Below are positions 34,606-42,802 of a DNA stretch of 64,000 nt, piece after piece; the stretch's first letter is position 1, and each line of letters begins with the position of its first letter. The DNA comes from Bin5 sp965220715 (lineage in GTDB: Bacteria > Chloroflexota > Anaerolineae > Caldilineales > Caldilineaceae). A program made the position numbers and the translations under genes. The notes under the pieces are model-generated. The model had not been told where the DNA came from and made no database searches. It saw nothing but the letters and a program-made list of their open reading frames with translations. The DNA lies in contig OZ244843.1 in assembly GCA_965220715.1 (NCBI GenBank), forward strand, positions 4,216,001 to 4,280,000, given 5' to 3'.

Positions 34606-35464
34606 GAGTAGAAAGAGAACTTTCGACGAAATTGCAGCCCAGGAGGGCGAAGAAGCTGCTATCCAGGCAGGAATTGAGGCCGACCCTGACGCCTTTGAGT
34701 TGGATGCCGAATGGTTTCGCCATGCGATCCCTGCGCGGGAGTTCATGCCACACACAAGAGCGACATACTCGTGGCTCTCTTCTGACGATCGTACCAATTT
34801 CAACCTGTTTGTCGATAGAATTCTCGTTGCTATTGGGCAAGTTTCACAAAAACGCGATCTATTCACTGTAACTTCTGTTCTGGACGAAAAATCACATTCG
34901 TTTCCTACGGGGCGGGACACAAAGAACTGGGCAGTTGAACACTTCGATTTTCACCACGCCCTGAAGGATATTTCCCGCACTTCTCCTCCCAGGGCGTCCT
35001 TTTCCTGGGCCTCTGCCGACGACCGCACCAACTTCCAGTTGTTTGTCGATGGGACGGTCGTTGCTGAAGGACGAATCTCTGAAAAGCGGGACCTGTTTTC
35101 GATTGACTCCCAATTGGACGAGACTGCACGATCTTTTCGTACAATGCAGGCCGCTAAGAGTTGGGCAATAACCCACTTCGACTCCAAACGCCGAGCCGTA
35201 ACCGCTCCAACCGCTTCCAAGCTCAGAGCATCTTTTTCTTGGATCTCCTTTAACGACCGTGATAACTTTCGTCTCTTTGTAGACGAGATGCTGGTTGCTG
35301 ATGGAAAAATCCTGAAAGATCGTGGACAGTACGTAATGCACTCCAGAATGGACGGAACACGGCGCACGTTTCCCTCGATGGTGGCCGCCAAGAAGTGGGT
35401 CATTGAACACTACAGCTCTTTCCAAGAGGTCGTGGCTGACAACTACGCCTATCACTCGCCATGA
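34598..35464 (+). CDS. BrnA-position protein with three 64-residue tandem repeats
   Basis: The 288-residue protein starts inside the end of brnT (8-bp overlap), where the BrnA antitoxin gene normally lies. Residues 1-52 (with DAFELDAEWFRHAIPAREFM) resemble the N-terminal part of BrnA-type antitoxins. The ribbon-helix-helix domain is not there. Instead three copies of a unit with SFSW, DDRTNF, LFVD, KRDLF, LDE and AAKxWAIxHFD motifs fill residues 54-117, 132-195 and 210-273, each 64 residues long and exactly 78 apart. I do not recognise the repeat family. Likely role: toxin neutralisation by a non-DNA-binding antitoxin, or a fused effector. The stop overlaps the next start (ATGA). Confidence 0.75.
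   Translation: MNKSRKRTFDEIAAQEGEEAAIQAGIEADPDAFELDAEWFRHAIPAREFMPHTRATYSWLSSDDRTNFNLFVDRILVAIGQVSQKRDLFTVTSVLDEKSHSFPTGRDTKNWAVEHFDFHHALKDISRTSPPRASFSWASADDRTNFQLFVDGTVVAEGRISEKRDLFSIDSQLDETARSFRTMQAAKSWAITHFDSKRRAVTAPTASKLRASFSWISFNDRDNFRLFVDEMLVADGKILKDRGQYVMHSRMDGTRRTFPSMVAAKKWVIEHYSSFQEVVADNYAYHSP
34757..35416 (+). repeat. Triple 234-bp tandem repeat inside the BrnA-position gene
   Basis: Three coding repeats lie at 34757-34948, 34991-35182 and 35225-35416; the period is exactly 234 bp with 42-bp linkers. Nucleotide conservation is visible, for example around the DRTNF codons, but the copies have diverged clearly, so this is an old, maintained duplication rather than a recent one. Confidence 0.85.
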
Positions 35465-36348
35465 GGATTCCACCCATGATCACCCAACAACAGATCGACT
35501 ACTTCACCGAAAACGGCTACCTGCGTTATGGCCCCGTCTTGGATATGGCCGAGGTGGAAGAGTTGCGCACCGCCCTGGACAAAGTGATCGCCATCGAAAC
35601 GGCCGGCGGCGACGATTCGGAAGTGGAGTTCAAGGTCGGGCACCGGCGGGAAGCGCCGATGGAGAGCCAATCGGAGGAGCAGCGTCAGCGCGTTATCACC
35701 CAGTACGTCAATATGTTCAAGCGTGAGCCTTCGTATGAGCGGCTGCTCCACCACCCGGTGATATCCGGCGTGGCCTGCGCCCTGATGAACACGCCGCGCG
35801 TGCGCCTGTGGCATGATCAGATCATCTCCAAGCCACCGGGCGACAATGGCCATTTCCGCTATCACCAGGATTTCTACTTGTGGCCTCTGCGAGAACCTCG
35901 GATCGTAACCTGCTGGCTGGCACTGGACGATGTGACGCCGGAGAACGGCTGTATGCACGTGGTGCCCGGCAGTCATAAGGACCCGCGTTTCGGCCTGGAG
36001 TCCTATACGGCCGAGCTGGCAGCGCGGGCGGCTGCCGAGGCCGAGGGGCGCGAAGCGGAGGAATCCGAGCGCCAGAAGATGGCCTACGAACCGGCCTCGA
36101 CCGGGCGGCCGGTCGAATTGAAGGCCGGTGAGTGCATGTTCCATCACTGCCAAAATTTTCACGCCACGCCAGCCAATGTGACCGACCGGCAGCGCCGCGC
36201 CCATGTCATGATCTTCATGGCCGATGGCGTCAGAGTGAAGCTGGACCAGGCGCCGAACCACCCCTTGATCCCAAACTTTACGGTAGGGGACGGAGAAGAA
36301 CTGGCGGGCGAGGGGTTTCCGCTTTCCATGCCGGAGAACGGTCGTTGA
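35461..36348 (+). CDS. Phytanoyl-CoA dioxygenase family protein (copy 2)
   Basis: A 295-residue Fe(II)/2-oxoglutarate oxygenase of the PhyH family. The iron ligands are better preserved than in copy 1: FRYHQDFYLWPLREPR gives HxD, and HHCQNFHATPANVTDRQRRAHVMIFM gives the distal His and the 2-oxoglutarate-binding arginine. The N-terminal block QIDYFTENGYLRYGPVLDMAEVEELR and VVPGSHKDPRFG are family-typical. ATG 35461 overlaps the stop of the preceding repeat-protein gene by four bases; ATG 35476 is an alternative. Substrate unknown. It is 136 bp before menH but has no known part in menaquinone synthesis. Confidence 0.9.
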   Translation: MRIPPMITQQQIDYFTENGYLRYGPVLDMAEVEELRTALDKVIAIETAGGDDSEVEFKVGHRREAPMESQSEEQRQRVITQYVNMFKREPSYERLLHHPVISGVACALMNTPRVRLWHDQIISKPPGDNGHFRYHQDFYLWPLREPRIVTCWLALDDVTPENGCMHVVPGSHKDPRFGLESYTAELAARAAAEAEGREAEESERQKMAYEPASTGRPVELKAGECMFHHCQNFHATPANVTDRQRRAHVMIFMADGVRVKLDQAPNHPLIPNFTVGDGEELAGEGFPLSMPENGR

Positions 36349-36484
36349 AGGTTGAAGATGCAAGAAGCGCTTGCGGCATTGGTGAGCTCGTTGGCCATGC
36401 CGCTGCTGCCTAGAGGAGAGGGTGTGCGTTGTGGTATGGTAGCAGGGTTTCTTGCGCCTACAGACCGACCTTGAGTCCCCGCCG

Positions 36485-37321
36485 ATGACCACAACCCACT
36501 CCTACCGCCTGCAAAGCTGGGGCAACGAATCGGCTCCTCCTGTACTTCTCCTCCACGGATTCACCGGACATGGAGGAAGTTGGGCCGAGGCGGGACCAAC
36601 GTTTGCGGCGGCCGGCTTTCGGGCACTGGCGCCAGACCTGCTCGGCCATGGCCGCTCGCAGGCCCCCTCAGATTCGACACGCTACGAGATGGCGAGCGGC
36701 GCGTCTGATCTGGCATCGCTGCTGGATGAATCAGCCGAAAGCGCGGTCCATCTGCTTGGCTACTCGATGGGTGGGCGGCTTGCGCTCTTCTTTGCCCTCA
36801 CTTATCCCGAGCGGACGCGGACGCTGACAATTGTGAGTGCCTCACCGGGCATTGCATCGGTAGCCGAACGGGCTGAGCGCCGCGGCCGGGACAACGCGTT
36901 GGCGGACCACATTGAACAGGACGGGATAGTTGCCTTCGTGGACTATTGGGAGTCTCTGCCGATGTGGAAGAGCCAGCGTCGGAACCTGTCCACAGAGCAA
37001 CGCCGGCAGTTGCGAGAACAACGTTTACAGAACCGGCCCAGCGGCCTGGCCAACAGCCTACGGGGGATGGGCACCGGCGCTCAACCCGATCTCCACCCCG
37101 ATTTGCCCTCCTTGTCGGTGCCTACACTCCTCGTCGTAGGCGCCGAGGACGGGAAATTTGTCACCGTCAACCGGCAGATGGCGCAGCGCATACCCAAAGC
37201 GCGCGTGGTCATCTTCCCGGAGACCGGTCACGCCGTCCACCTGGAGAGGCCGCGGGCATTCGCCAACACAGTTCTCAACTTCTGGCAGGCAACCGAAAGT
37301 TCAGACCCGGCCGCTCGGTGA
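36485..37321 (+). CDS. menH: 2-Succinyl-6-hydroxy-2,4-cyclohexadiene-1-carboxylate synthase-like alpha/beta hydrolase
   Basis: A 278-residue alpha/beta hydrolase from ATG 36485. LLHGFTGHGGSW supplies the oxyanion region, LLGYSMGGRLALFFAL the nucleophile elbow (GYSMGG) and PETGHAVHLERP the catalytic His. The block IVSASPGIASVAERAERRGRDNALADHI is specific to MenH, which removes pyruvate from the MenD product. The neighbouring men genes support this, though a TA pair and a dioxygenase gene intervene. The open frame begins 33 bp upstream; I use the ATG at 36485 as the family start. Confidence 0.88.
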   Translation: MTTTHSYRLQSWGNESAPPVLLLHGFTGHGGSWAEAGPTFAAAGFRALAPDLLGHGRSQAPSDSTRYEMASGASDLASLLDESAESAVHLLGYSMGGRLALFFALTYPERTRTLTIVSASPGIASVAERAERRGRDNALADHIEQDGIVAFVDYWESLPMWKSQRRNLSTEQRRQLREQRLQNRPSGLANSLRGMGTGAQPDLHPDLPSLSVPTLLVVGAEDGKFVTVNRQMAQRIPKARVVIFPETGHAVHLERPRAFANTVLNFWQATESSDPAAR

Positions 37322-37366
37322 ACATAGCCGAACTTCAGGTGAAGTCACTTGGTCCAGTGCCCCGGC

Positions 37367-37396
37367 TTAAGCTATCCCGCCATGCGGGACTATAAT
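37367..37396 (+). promoter_or_regulatory. Promoter with a perfect inverted repeat in its spacer
   Basis: TTAAGC (37367-37372) and a consensus TATAAT (37391-37396) are 18 bp apart. Between them lies TCCCGC-CAT-GCGGGA (37375-37389), a 6-bp perfect inverted repeat that fills nearly the whole spacer. It would drive the flippase-like gene 64 bp downstream and looks like a repressor or MerR-type activator site. Confidence 0.5.
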
Positions 37397-37459
37397 TACT
37401 GTACACAGTGAGCCAGAAAGCATTGGTTCAGTTGCCCCGCTCACGTAGACGGAAGAAAT

Positions 37460-38449
37460 ATGGACCGAAAACGGCTGGGAATTCAGTTTCTCTGGTCACT
37501 GCTGCTGGCCCTGTTGGTGTACATAGGACTAATCGTATATGGAGATTGGCGCCAGTTGTCCACGCTGCTGGCCGACTTCCCGTGGATGTGGCTGCCGCCG
37601 GTGCTGGGGTTGACTCTCGTGAACTTCGGCGTCCGTCTGCTCAAATGGCACTGGTATCTGCGGTTGATCCGGACGCCGATCAGTTTCGGCCAGAGCGCCC
37701 GCATCTACGGCATCAGCTTCCTGATGATGATGACGCCGGGAAAGGTTGGCGAATTTGTGCGGGCCTTCATGGTGCGCAATGTCAGCGGCACCCCTGTCTC
37801 CGTCGTAGCTCCAGTGGTGCTGGCGGAGCGGATGACCGATGGGTTGGCGATGATCCTGCTGGCCGGAATCGGGCTCTTGGCAATCGACGATGAGAGGATT
37901 CGGCTGGCGGCAGTGGCGGCGCTGCTGGTGATAGCTGGAATCATCGTTGCAATTCAGATACGGCCACTTGCGTTGTGGTGCCTGGCACTGGGCCACCGCC
38001 TGCCACTGGTCAACCGGTTCGCAGACAAACTGGGCGCCTTTTACGAAAGCAGCTACTTTCTTTTGCAACCCAAATATCTGATCACTTCGGTCCTGATCGG
38101 CCTGGTCAGTTGGGCAAGCCAGGGGCTCGCCTTCTACCTGGTAATGCTGGGCTTCGGCGTGGCCGCGGGTGTCGACTCCATGTTGACTTCTGTCTCCGCT
38201 TTCAATATGAGTTCCGTTGTCGGCGCGGTGGTGGCGACCCCTGGCGGCCTGGGCGGCGTGGAAAGTTCGCTGGCTGCACTCAGTATCCAACTGCTGGGTT
38301 TGTCCAGGCCGGCGGCCGCGGCCGCGGCGCTGCTGATCCGCTTTGCTACGCTCTGGTTCGGTGTCGCCATCGGCCTTCTCTGTCTGGCTATTTGGCCCCA
38401 TTTGCTGACCACTCAGAAGGGTTCGAAGGTTGAGGAGCAAGTGGTATGA
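37460..38449 (+). CDS. Lysylphosphatidylglycerol synthase/flippase-like membrane protein (UPF0104)
   Basis: The 329-residue protein is almost entirely hydrophobic with about eight predicted membrane segments. Family landmarks are LKWHWYLRLI, the MMTPGKVGEFVRAFMVRN block (the characteristic PGKxGE motif), LAERMTDGLAMILL and VVGAVVATPGGLGGVESSLAAL near the C-terminus. This matches the LPG synthase transmembrane/AglD family, which flips or transfers lipid-linked groups. It lacks the soluble MprF aminoacyl-transfer domain, so a flippase-type role is more likely. It is followed by a PHP gene 60 bp later. Confidence 0.87.
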   Translation: MDRKRLGIQFLWSLLLALLVYIGLIVYGDWRQLSTLLADFPWMWLPPVLGLTLVNFGVRLLKWHWYLRLIRTPISFGQSARIYGISFLMMMTPGKVGEFVRAFMVRNVSGTPVSVVAPVVLAERMTDGLAMILLAGIGLLAIDDERIRLAAVAALLVIAGIIVAIQIRPLALWCLALGHRLPLVNRFADKLGAFYESSYFLLQPKYLITSVLIGLVSWASQGLAFYLVMLGFGVAAGVDSMLTSVSAFNMSSVVGAVVATPGGLGGVESSLAALSIQLLGLSRPAAAAAALLIRFATLWFGVAIGLLCLAIWPHLLTTQKGSKVEEQVV

Positions 38450-38509
38450 GAGTGGGAAAATGCGGCCGCACCTCTCTTTCCAATTACATATCAAGGACAC
38501 CTTGACGCC

Positions 38510-39199
38510 ATGTGGAAAGTCGACCTGCATTCACACACCATCTTTAGCAAGGATTGCCTTACGCGGCCCGAGGACGCGATTGCCCGTGCACGCAGTTTGG
38601 GCCTCGACAAGCTGGCCATCACTGAACACAACAATCTGGCTGGCGCCTTGAGAGCTAAAGAGCTGGCCCCCGATCTGATCATCGTCGGTGAGGAGATTAT
38701 GACGACCCACGGTGAACTGATCGCCTATTTCGTTCAGGAGGAGGTTCCGCGCGACCTGTCGCCGCAGGAGACGATTCGGCGATTGCGCGAGCAGGGCGCG
38801 GTGATCTCGATTCCCCATCCGCTGGACTCGTTGCGGAACTCGGCGATGGGCTTGGCGAACGTGCTGGAGGTGATCGATCAGGTGGACGCGCTGGAGGTGC
38901 GGAACGCCCGCTGCTTACGCCCGCAGGACAATCTGGCTGCGCTGGCGCTGGCGCAAGAACGCGGCCTGCTGACCACGGCCGGCAGCGACGCGCACATTCC
39001 GTTCGAATTGGGGCACTGCTACATGGAGATGCCTGAGTTTGAAGACGATCCGGAGTCGTTTATTGACGCACTGCAGTTTGCCCGGCCCATGGGTAAGGAA
39101 AGCCCATTCTGGCCCCATCTGATGAGTACCTGGGCGAAGTGGCGCAAGCGCATCAGGCCGGTTCCTTACGGGGGCGTGCTACACAGTTACGGGAAGTGA
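38510..39199 (+). CDS. PHP-domain phosphoesterase
   Basis: A 229-residue PHP protein. The metal-binding set is visible: DLHSHTIFSKD near the N-terminus, ITEHNN, GEEIMTTHGELIAY, ISIPHPLD and TTAGSDAHIPFELG. This order fits stand-alone PHP phosphoesterases such as TrpH/YciV-type nucleotide phosphatases, which hydrolyse 3',5'-bisphosphonucleotides or short RNAs with three metal ions. The stop codon lies in a 14-bp direct duplication (39189-39216). Confidence 0.88.
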   Translation: MWKVDLHSHTIFSKDCLTRPEDAIARARSLGLDKLAITEHNNLAGALRAKELAPDLIIVGEEIMTTHGELIAYFVQEEVPRDLSPQETIRRLREQGAVISIPHPLDSLRNSAMGLANVLEVIDQVDALEVRNARCLRPQDNLAALALAQERGLLTTAGSDAHIPFELGHCYMEMPEFEDDPESFIDALQFARPMGKESPFWPHLMSTWAKWRKRIRPVPYGGVLHSYGK

Positions 39200-39216
39200 G
39201 GTACGGGAAGTGAGGT
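39189..39216 (+). repeat. 14-bp perfect tandem duplication over the PHP stop codon
   Basis: ACGGGAAGTGAGGT occurs twice in direct succession at 39189-39202 and 39203-39216. The first copy holds the last codons and TGA of the PHP gene; the second lies just past it. A slippage duplication is the simplest origin. Confidence 0.9.
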
Positions 39217-39288
39217 GCGTAGACCGGCTCTTTCCAGGGAATTGTCTGGTAGTGCGAAACTTGGGATTCCGCGTAGGCCCCACTCACG

Positions 39289-40656
39289 CTACTCTTCTCC
39301 TGGTCCTCTTTCCTCAAATTTCGGCTTGTGGAAGTAGTCCTCGACCTCTGCAAAAACTTCAGGTGGGAGCAGGTCCCGGAAGAAATACCAGTTGAAAATA
39401 GAGAGCTTATTGTCCTGGAGCGAGGCGCGCAACAACTCGACCGCATGGCGAAGGTTGCGGTGCAAGTGCTCTTTGTGGCCGTTTATGCCCCATCCCAGCG
39501 CCGCCAGTCCCAGAACGAGCGGGTCCCGGCGCGTTTCCTGCTGCCCAAGCAGGTTCAGGGCTACTTGCAGACCTTGTCGGACTTCGTCGGAGAGGGAGTC
39601 ATCACCTTGGTCCTCGCTGTCTGCGGAGCCGGCGGGGTCGTCCGGCCGCGACGCGCTATCCGCCTCGTCCGGGGAAAACACCTGGGGCGCACCGAGATAG
39701 TAGTGCGCCAGGATCCAGTCACCGACTGCTGATAGCGTCACCTTCTCGAGCGGGATCTGGGCCACCTGCCGCCATTCCGTCGTCGCCCCCTGGCGGTCGC
39801 CGGCGTAGAAGCCGGACAGACCCCGCCAGAATCCTTGCGATACGGACGACTCTTCGCGATTGAGTGCTCGTTGTGCCAGGCGGCTCTGATTGTTGAGTAC
39901 AAGCGGACGATAGAGCAGATGCCAACGCTCGCTATAGGCATCAGACACTTTCGCGGCGTTGCCGAACGCATCGGCCGCTTTCTGCCAGCGCTGCGTTTCT
40001 ATCTCCACATTGGCGCGCAGAAAGTGCATGAGCCCAAATTGGAGCGAAATCTGGTCAGTATCTCCTTCGCTCACATACCGGTCCTTGATCTGCATCTGCA
40101 TGTCCAGGTCTTCGGCGAAAGACTCGGAAAGTTCGTAAGAACTGAACAGTCGTTGCAACTCAGCAAGCAGCGACAGCCTGACTCCTTCAGCCTCGTCGAT
40201 CTTGCCGTCATCGATCAGGATGGAAAAGAGCAACCAGCGCAGGTCCACTTCGAAGGGCAGTTTCTCCGATTCAGCGCGCACGATCTCAGCCGCTTCCTCG
40301 TGACGGCCTTGCCACCAGTAGGCGCGTGCCTGATTCTCCCGCCACAGAGACAGGGCGTCCTCGCTCAAGGTCGCAAAAATGGGGTCATTGGCTGTCGCCA
40401 TCTCTTCCAGACGGTTGCGCCTGGCATAGTGGGATTGCAGGCCAAGCACGCTCCGTTCAAGTATGGACTGCAGTCTCTGGTCGTGGGCATGACGGCGCGC
40501 CTCCGGTAGATTGGCCAGTCGTTCAATCAAGTAACCATATTTGCCCAGGGCCTCGTCGTTGCCCTGTAGTGAAAGAGCCACGGCTTCAGAGTGCAGTGCT
40601 TCCCAGGAGCCCTTCAGAGCGGCCGCGTTGCCTTGCCTGCGTGTGTCAGTGGTCAT
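39289..40656 (-). CDS. TPR-like helical repeat protein of unknown function
   Basis: The 455-residue protein is hydrophilic and nearly all helical. Segments such as ENQARAYWWQGRHEEAAEIV, IEDGK-type turns, WQKAADAFGNAAKVSDAYSE and DWILAHYYLGAP have the spacing of tetratricopeptide repeats, though no unit is canonical. An acidic stretch (ASRPDDPAGSADSEDQGDDS) lies near residue 350. No signal peptide or membrane segment is seen. It is 86 bp downstream of the VWA-domain chelatase gene on the same strand and may be part of the same unit. I recognise no named family. Confidence 0.6.
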   Translation of the reverse strand: MTTDTRRQGNAAALKGSWEALHSEAVALSLQGNDEALGKYGYLIERLANLPEARRHAHDQRLQSILERSVLGLQSHYARRNRLEEMATANDPIFATLSEDALSLWRENQARAYWWQGRHEEAAEIVRAESEKLPFEVDLRWLLFSILIDDGKIDEAEGVRLSLLAELQRLFSSYELSESFAEDLDMQMQIKDRYVSEGDTDQISLQFGLMHFLRANVEIETQRWQKAADAFGNAAKVSDAYSERWHLLYRPLVLNNQSRLAQRALNREESSVSQGFWRGLSGFYAGDRQGATTEWRQVAQIPLEKVTLSAVGDWILAHYYLGAPQVFSPDEADSASRPDDPAGSADSEDQGDDSLSDEVRQGLQVALNLLGQQETRRDPLVLGLAALGWGINGHKEHLHRNLRHAVELLRASLQDNKLSIFNWYFFRDLLPPEVFAEVEDYFHKPKFEERGPGEE

Positions 40657-40742
40657 CGACCCGTTCTCGCTATGCGAAATTTCTGTCTGTTAACAATAGT
40701 GCTGGCCATTATCCTTCAGGCGGCTATTGCCGGCCAGCGCCC

Positions 40743-41714
40743 CTACCCGCCTATTTCCCGCTTGACTGTGTTCAGGAGCGTGTCCGCCCGCAGTTCCGGT
40801 AGATTGTAGCAGACGCCGCCCATCTGCTCTGCGAGAGCCTGGGCCAGTCCCCGGTCGAAGGCCATGTGCTCCATGTTGATGACAATGGTGCGCACTTTCT
40901 CATTCGCAAAGAGGGAGGCCATCTTCATCGCCTCTTCCTGGGCCGGCATACCGGTCATGCTTACGTTGCCGGCGCCGTCTGTCAGAAGCATCACCAATGG
41001 GCGCAGTTCCGGATCGCGGCGCTGGGCGTTTTCGACCACCTGCCAAGTCGCCAACAGGCCGCTGCTGAGCGGGGTCTTGCCGCCCACGGGGAGGTCTTGT
41101 AGGGCCTTTTCCGCCAGTTCGACACTATTGGTCGGCGGCAGTACCACACGAGCCTTGTCACGCTGAAAGACGACCAGCCCCACCTGATCGCGGCGCTGAT
41201 AGGCTTCTACCAGCAAGCTGAAAATCGCGCCCTTCGTAGCTTCCATCCGTTCGCTGGCCGCCATTGACCAACTGGCGTCAACGACGAAGAGAATGAGATT
41301 GCCGGTTCGCCGCACGCGAACCTTACGCTGCAAGTCGGACATGCGCAGTTGCAGCGCGAGCTCGCTCTCCCCGCTCTCATGCCGCTCCTTCTGGTGGGGT
41401 GCGGCGTTTCGCAGGGTGGCGTCGAAGGCGATATCGTCGAACTTGCCATGGGCCGGGCGCGCCTGGATGTAGCGGCCTCGCTTCCGGTCCGTGCGGCTGT
41501 AGGAGCGCTTGCCGGACTTCTCGCGCGTCATCTTGTCGAGCGGCGTATCCAGTTTGCGAGCCTCGAACATGTCTCCGACATCGACCTGCTTGCGTGCGCC
41601 TTTTTCGTCTCCGGGTGATGAACTCTGCTGGGGAGCGGCGTCAGGCTGAGCTACGCCACCTTCTCCGCTCTCCGGCGAGGAATCTAGTTCCTCTGAGTCA
41701 TCACCCTCTTCACT
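40743..41714 (-). CDS. ChlD/CobT-like VWA domain part of a split chelatase gene (-1 frame)
   Basis: In the -1 frame relative to the ChlI part, sequence from the A8 run at 41714 reads on without a stop to 40743 (323 residues). It begins with an acidic, glutamine/serine-rich linker (EEGDDSEELDSSPESGEGG), then a basic stretch and a VWA domain with the MIDAS motif DASWS at about residues 146-150 and TDGAGN later. This linker-VWA order is that of the ChlD/putative cobaltochelatase D-type subunit. There is no start codon in frame before ATG 41570, inside the linker, so translation is either by frameshift from the ChlI frame (total 686 residues) or from 41570 (275 residues). Confidence 0.85.
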   Translation of the reverse strand, partial: SEEGDDSEELDSSPESGEGGVAQPDAAPQQSSSPGDEKGARKQVDVGDMFEARKLDTPLDKMTREKSGKRSYSRTDRKRGRYIQARPAHGKFDDIAFDATLRNAAPHQKERHESGESELALQLRMSDLQRKVRVRRTGNLILFVVDASWSMAASERMEATKGAIFSLLVEAYQRRDQVGLVVFQRDKARVVLPPTNSVELAEKALQDLPVGGKTPLSSGLLATWQVVENAQRRDPELRPLVMLLTDGAGNVSMTGMPAQEEAMKMASLFANEKVRTIVINMEHMAFDRGLAQALAEQMGGVCYNLPELRADTLLNTVKREIGG

Positions 41715-42802
41715 TTTTTTTCCGTTGATGCCGCATCGCCGTCCGCCTCTTCCATCGACTCTTCGTTTTCCTCGGCTTCGGCGCGGGCCTGTCGCATATT
41801 GGCTTCAAGCTGCTCCGGCTGCAGGGCCGTATCCTGGAATGGCTGTTTCTTCATGCGGTGGGGAAGCGCCAGCTCCGCCGCCAGCAGGATGTCCCTGTCG
41901 GTAATTGCATCGCGTCCCTCGAATGCGGCCTGAGCACGGGCCGTATTGAGAATGACAAGGTCTGCCCGGTGACCGTCCACGCTGAAACTGCTGGTGAGGG
42001 CGGCGATGGTATACAGGTCTTTGTCTGTGTAACCCACGCCGTTATAGCGACGACGGGCCTGGATGATGCGTTCGCCCAAACTCCTGGCCTCGTCGGCAAA
42101 GTCGTCGGCAAAAAGGTCTGCGTCCTGCTCAAAGCGCGTCCGCCGCCGCAAAATCTCCACCCTGGCCCGCGGTTCGTCGATGCCGACGACGTCTACGGCA
42201 TGGGCAAAACGATCCAGCAATTGGGGGCGCAGATCGCCCTCTTCGGGATTCATGGAGCCCACGAGTACAAATCGGGCCGGATGCTGGACGCTTATGCCTT
42301 CGCGCTCGACAACGTTTACCCCCATGGCCGCGCTGTCCAACAGCAGATCCACGACGTGGTCGTCAAGGAGGTTGACCTCGTCCACGTAGAGGATTCCCCG
42401 GTTGGCCGCGGCCAGAATCCCCGGCTCGAAGTGACGCTCGCCCTGGCGTATCGCCTTTTCTATGTCGAGCGTGCCGACCACCCGATCTTCGGTCGCGCTG
42501 ACCGGCAGGTCAATGAATGGCGTAGTGCGCTGACCAGCCTTCAACTCACCGTTCCGAGCACCTGCCTCGCATATGTGGCACATGCCGAGTGGGTTGTCGT
42601 TGTAGCAGGCAAAGGGGCATCCATCCACCGCTTCTATCGCTGGCAACAGGGCTGCCAGACCCCGGGCGGCGGTTGACTTGGCCGTACCGCGTTCGCCCCT
42701 GATCAGCACACCGCCGATCAGCGGATGGACTGCGTTCAAAACCAGCGCTCTCTTCATACGCTCTTGACCGACAATCGCGGTGAATGGATAAATGACTTGC
42801 AT
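41684..42802 (-). CDS. ChlI-type AAA+ chelatase subunit (Mg- or cobaltochelatase)
   Basis: The 372-residue protein is a AAA+ ATPase of the Mg/cobalt chelatase family. Walker A is GERGTAKS at 36-43, Walker B is ILYVDEVNLLDD at about 137-148, and SMNPEEGDLRPQLLDRF is the sensor and arginine region. The start MQVIYPFTAIVGQERMK matches the fused ChlID 'putative cobaltochelatase' proteins. A Cys pair in PLGMCHICEAG is also typical of that group. Its own frame stops nine codons after an A8 run; the -1 frame continues into a VWA domain. Without other chlorophyll genes in view, cobalt insertion for cobalamin is more likely. Confidence 0.92.
   Translation of the reverse strand: MQVIYPFTAIVGQERMKRALVLNAVHPLIGGVLIRGERGTAKSTAARGLAALLPAIEAVDGCPFACYNDNPLGMCHICEAGARNGELKAGQRTTPFIDLPVSATEDRVVGTLDIEKAIRQGERHFEPGILAAANRGILYVDEVNLLDDHVVDLLLDSAAMGVNVVEREGISVQHPARFVLVGSMNPEEGDLRPQLLDRFAHAVDVVGIDEPRARVEILRRRTRFEQDADLFADDFADEARSLGERIIQARRRYNGVGYTDKDLYTIAALTSSFSVDGHRADLVILNTARAQAAFEGRDAITDRDILLAAELALPHRMKKQPFQDTALQPEQLEANMRQARAEAEENEESMEEADGDAASTEKKVKRVMTQRN
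41714..41721 (-). promoter_or_regulatory. A8 slippery sequence joining ChlI and VWA frames
   Basis: Eight A residues (minus strand) lie at codons 361-363 of the ChlI frame (GAA AAA AAA). A -1 slip here moves reading into AGT GAA GAG and the open VWA frame. Nine codons later the ChlI frame ends at TAG. A-rich heptamers of this type are classic -1 frameshift sites. An assembly error in the homopolymer is the main alternative. Confidence 0.7.

Noticed and set aside
34757..35416. CRISPR-like or non-coding repeat array
   Set aside because: The three units are long, divergent at the DNA level, in frame and conserved as protein, so they are coding repeats.
35452..36492. A 346-codon minus-strand frame
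   Set aside because: Antisense to the second PhyH gene, which has the iron ligands; the antisense protein shows a His-rich shadow pattern only.
37529..38530. A 333-codon minus-strand frame
   Set aside because: Antisense shadow of the flippase-like membrane gene; the sequence is full of His, Gln and Arg as expected from reversed hydrophobic codons.
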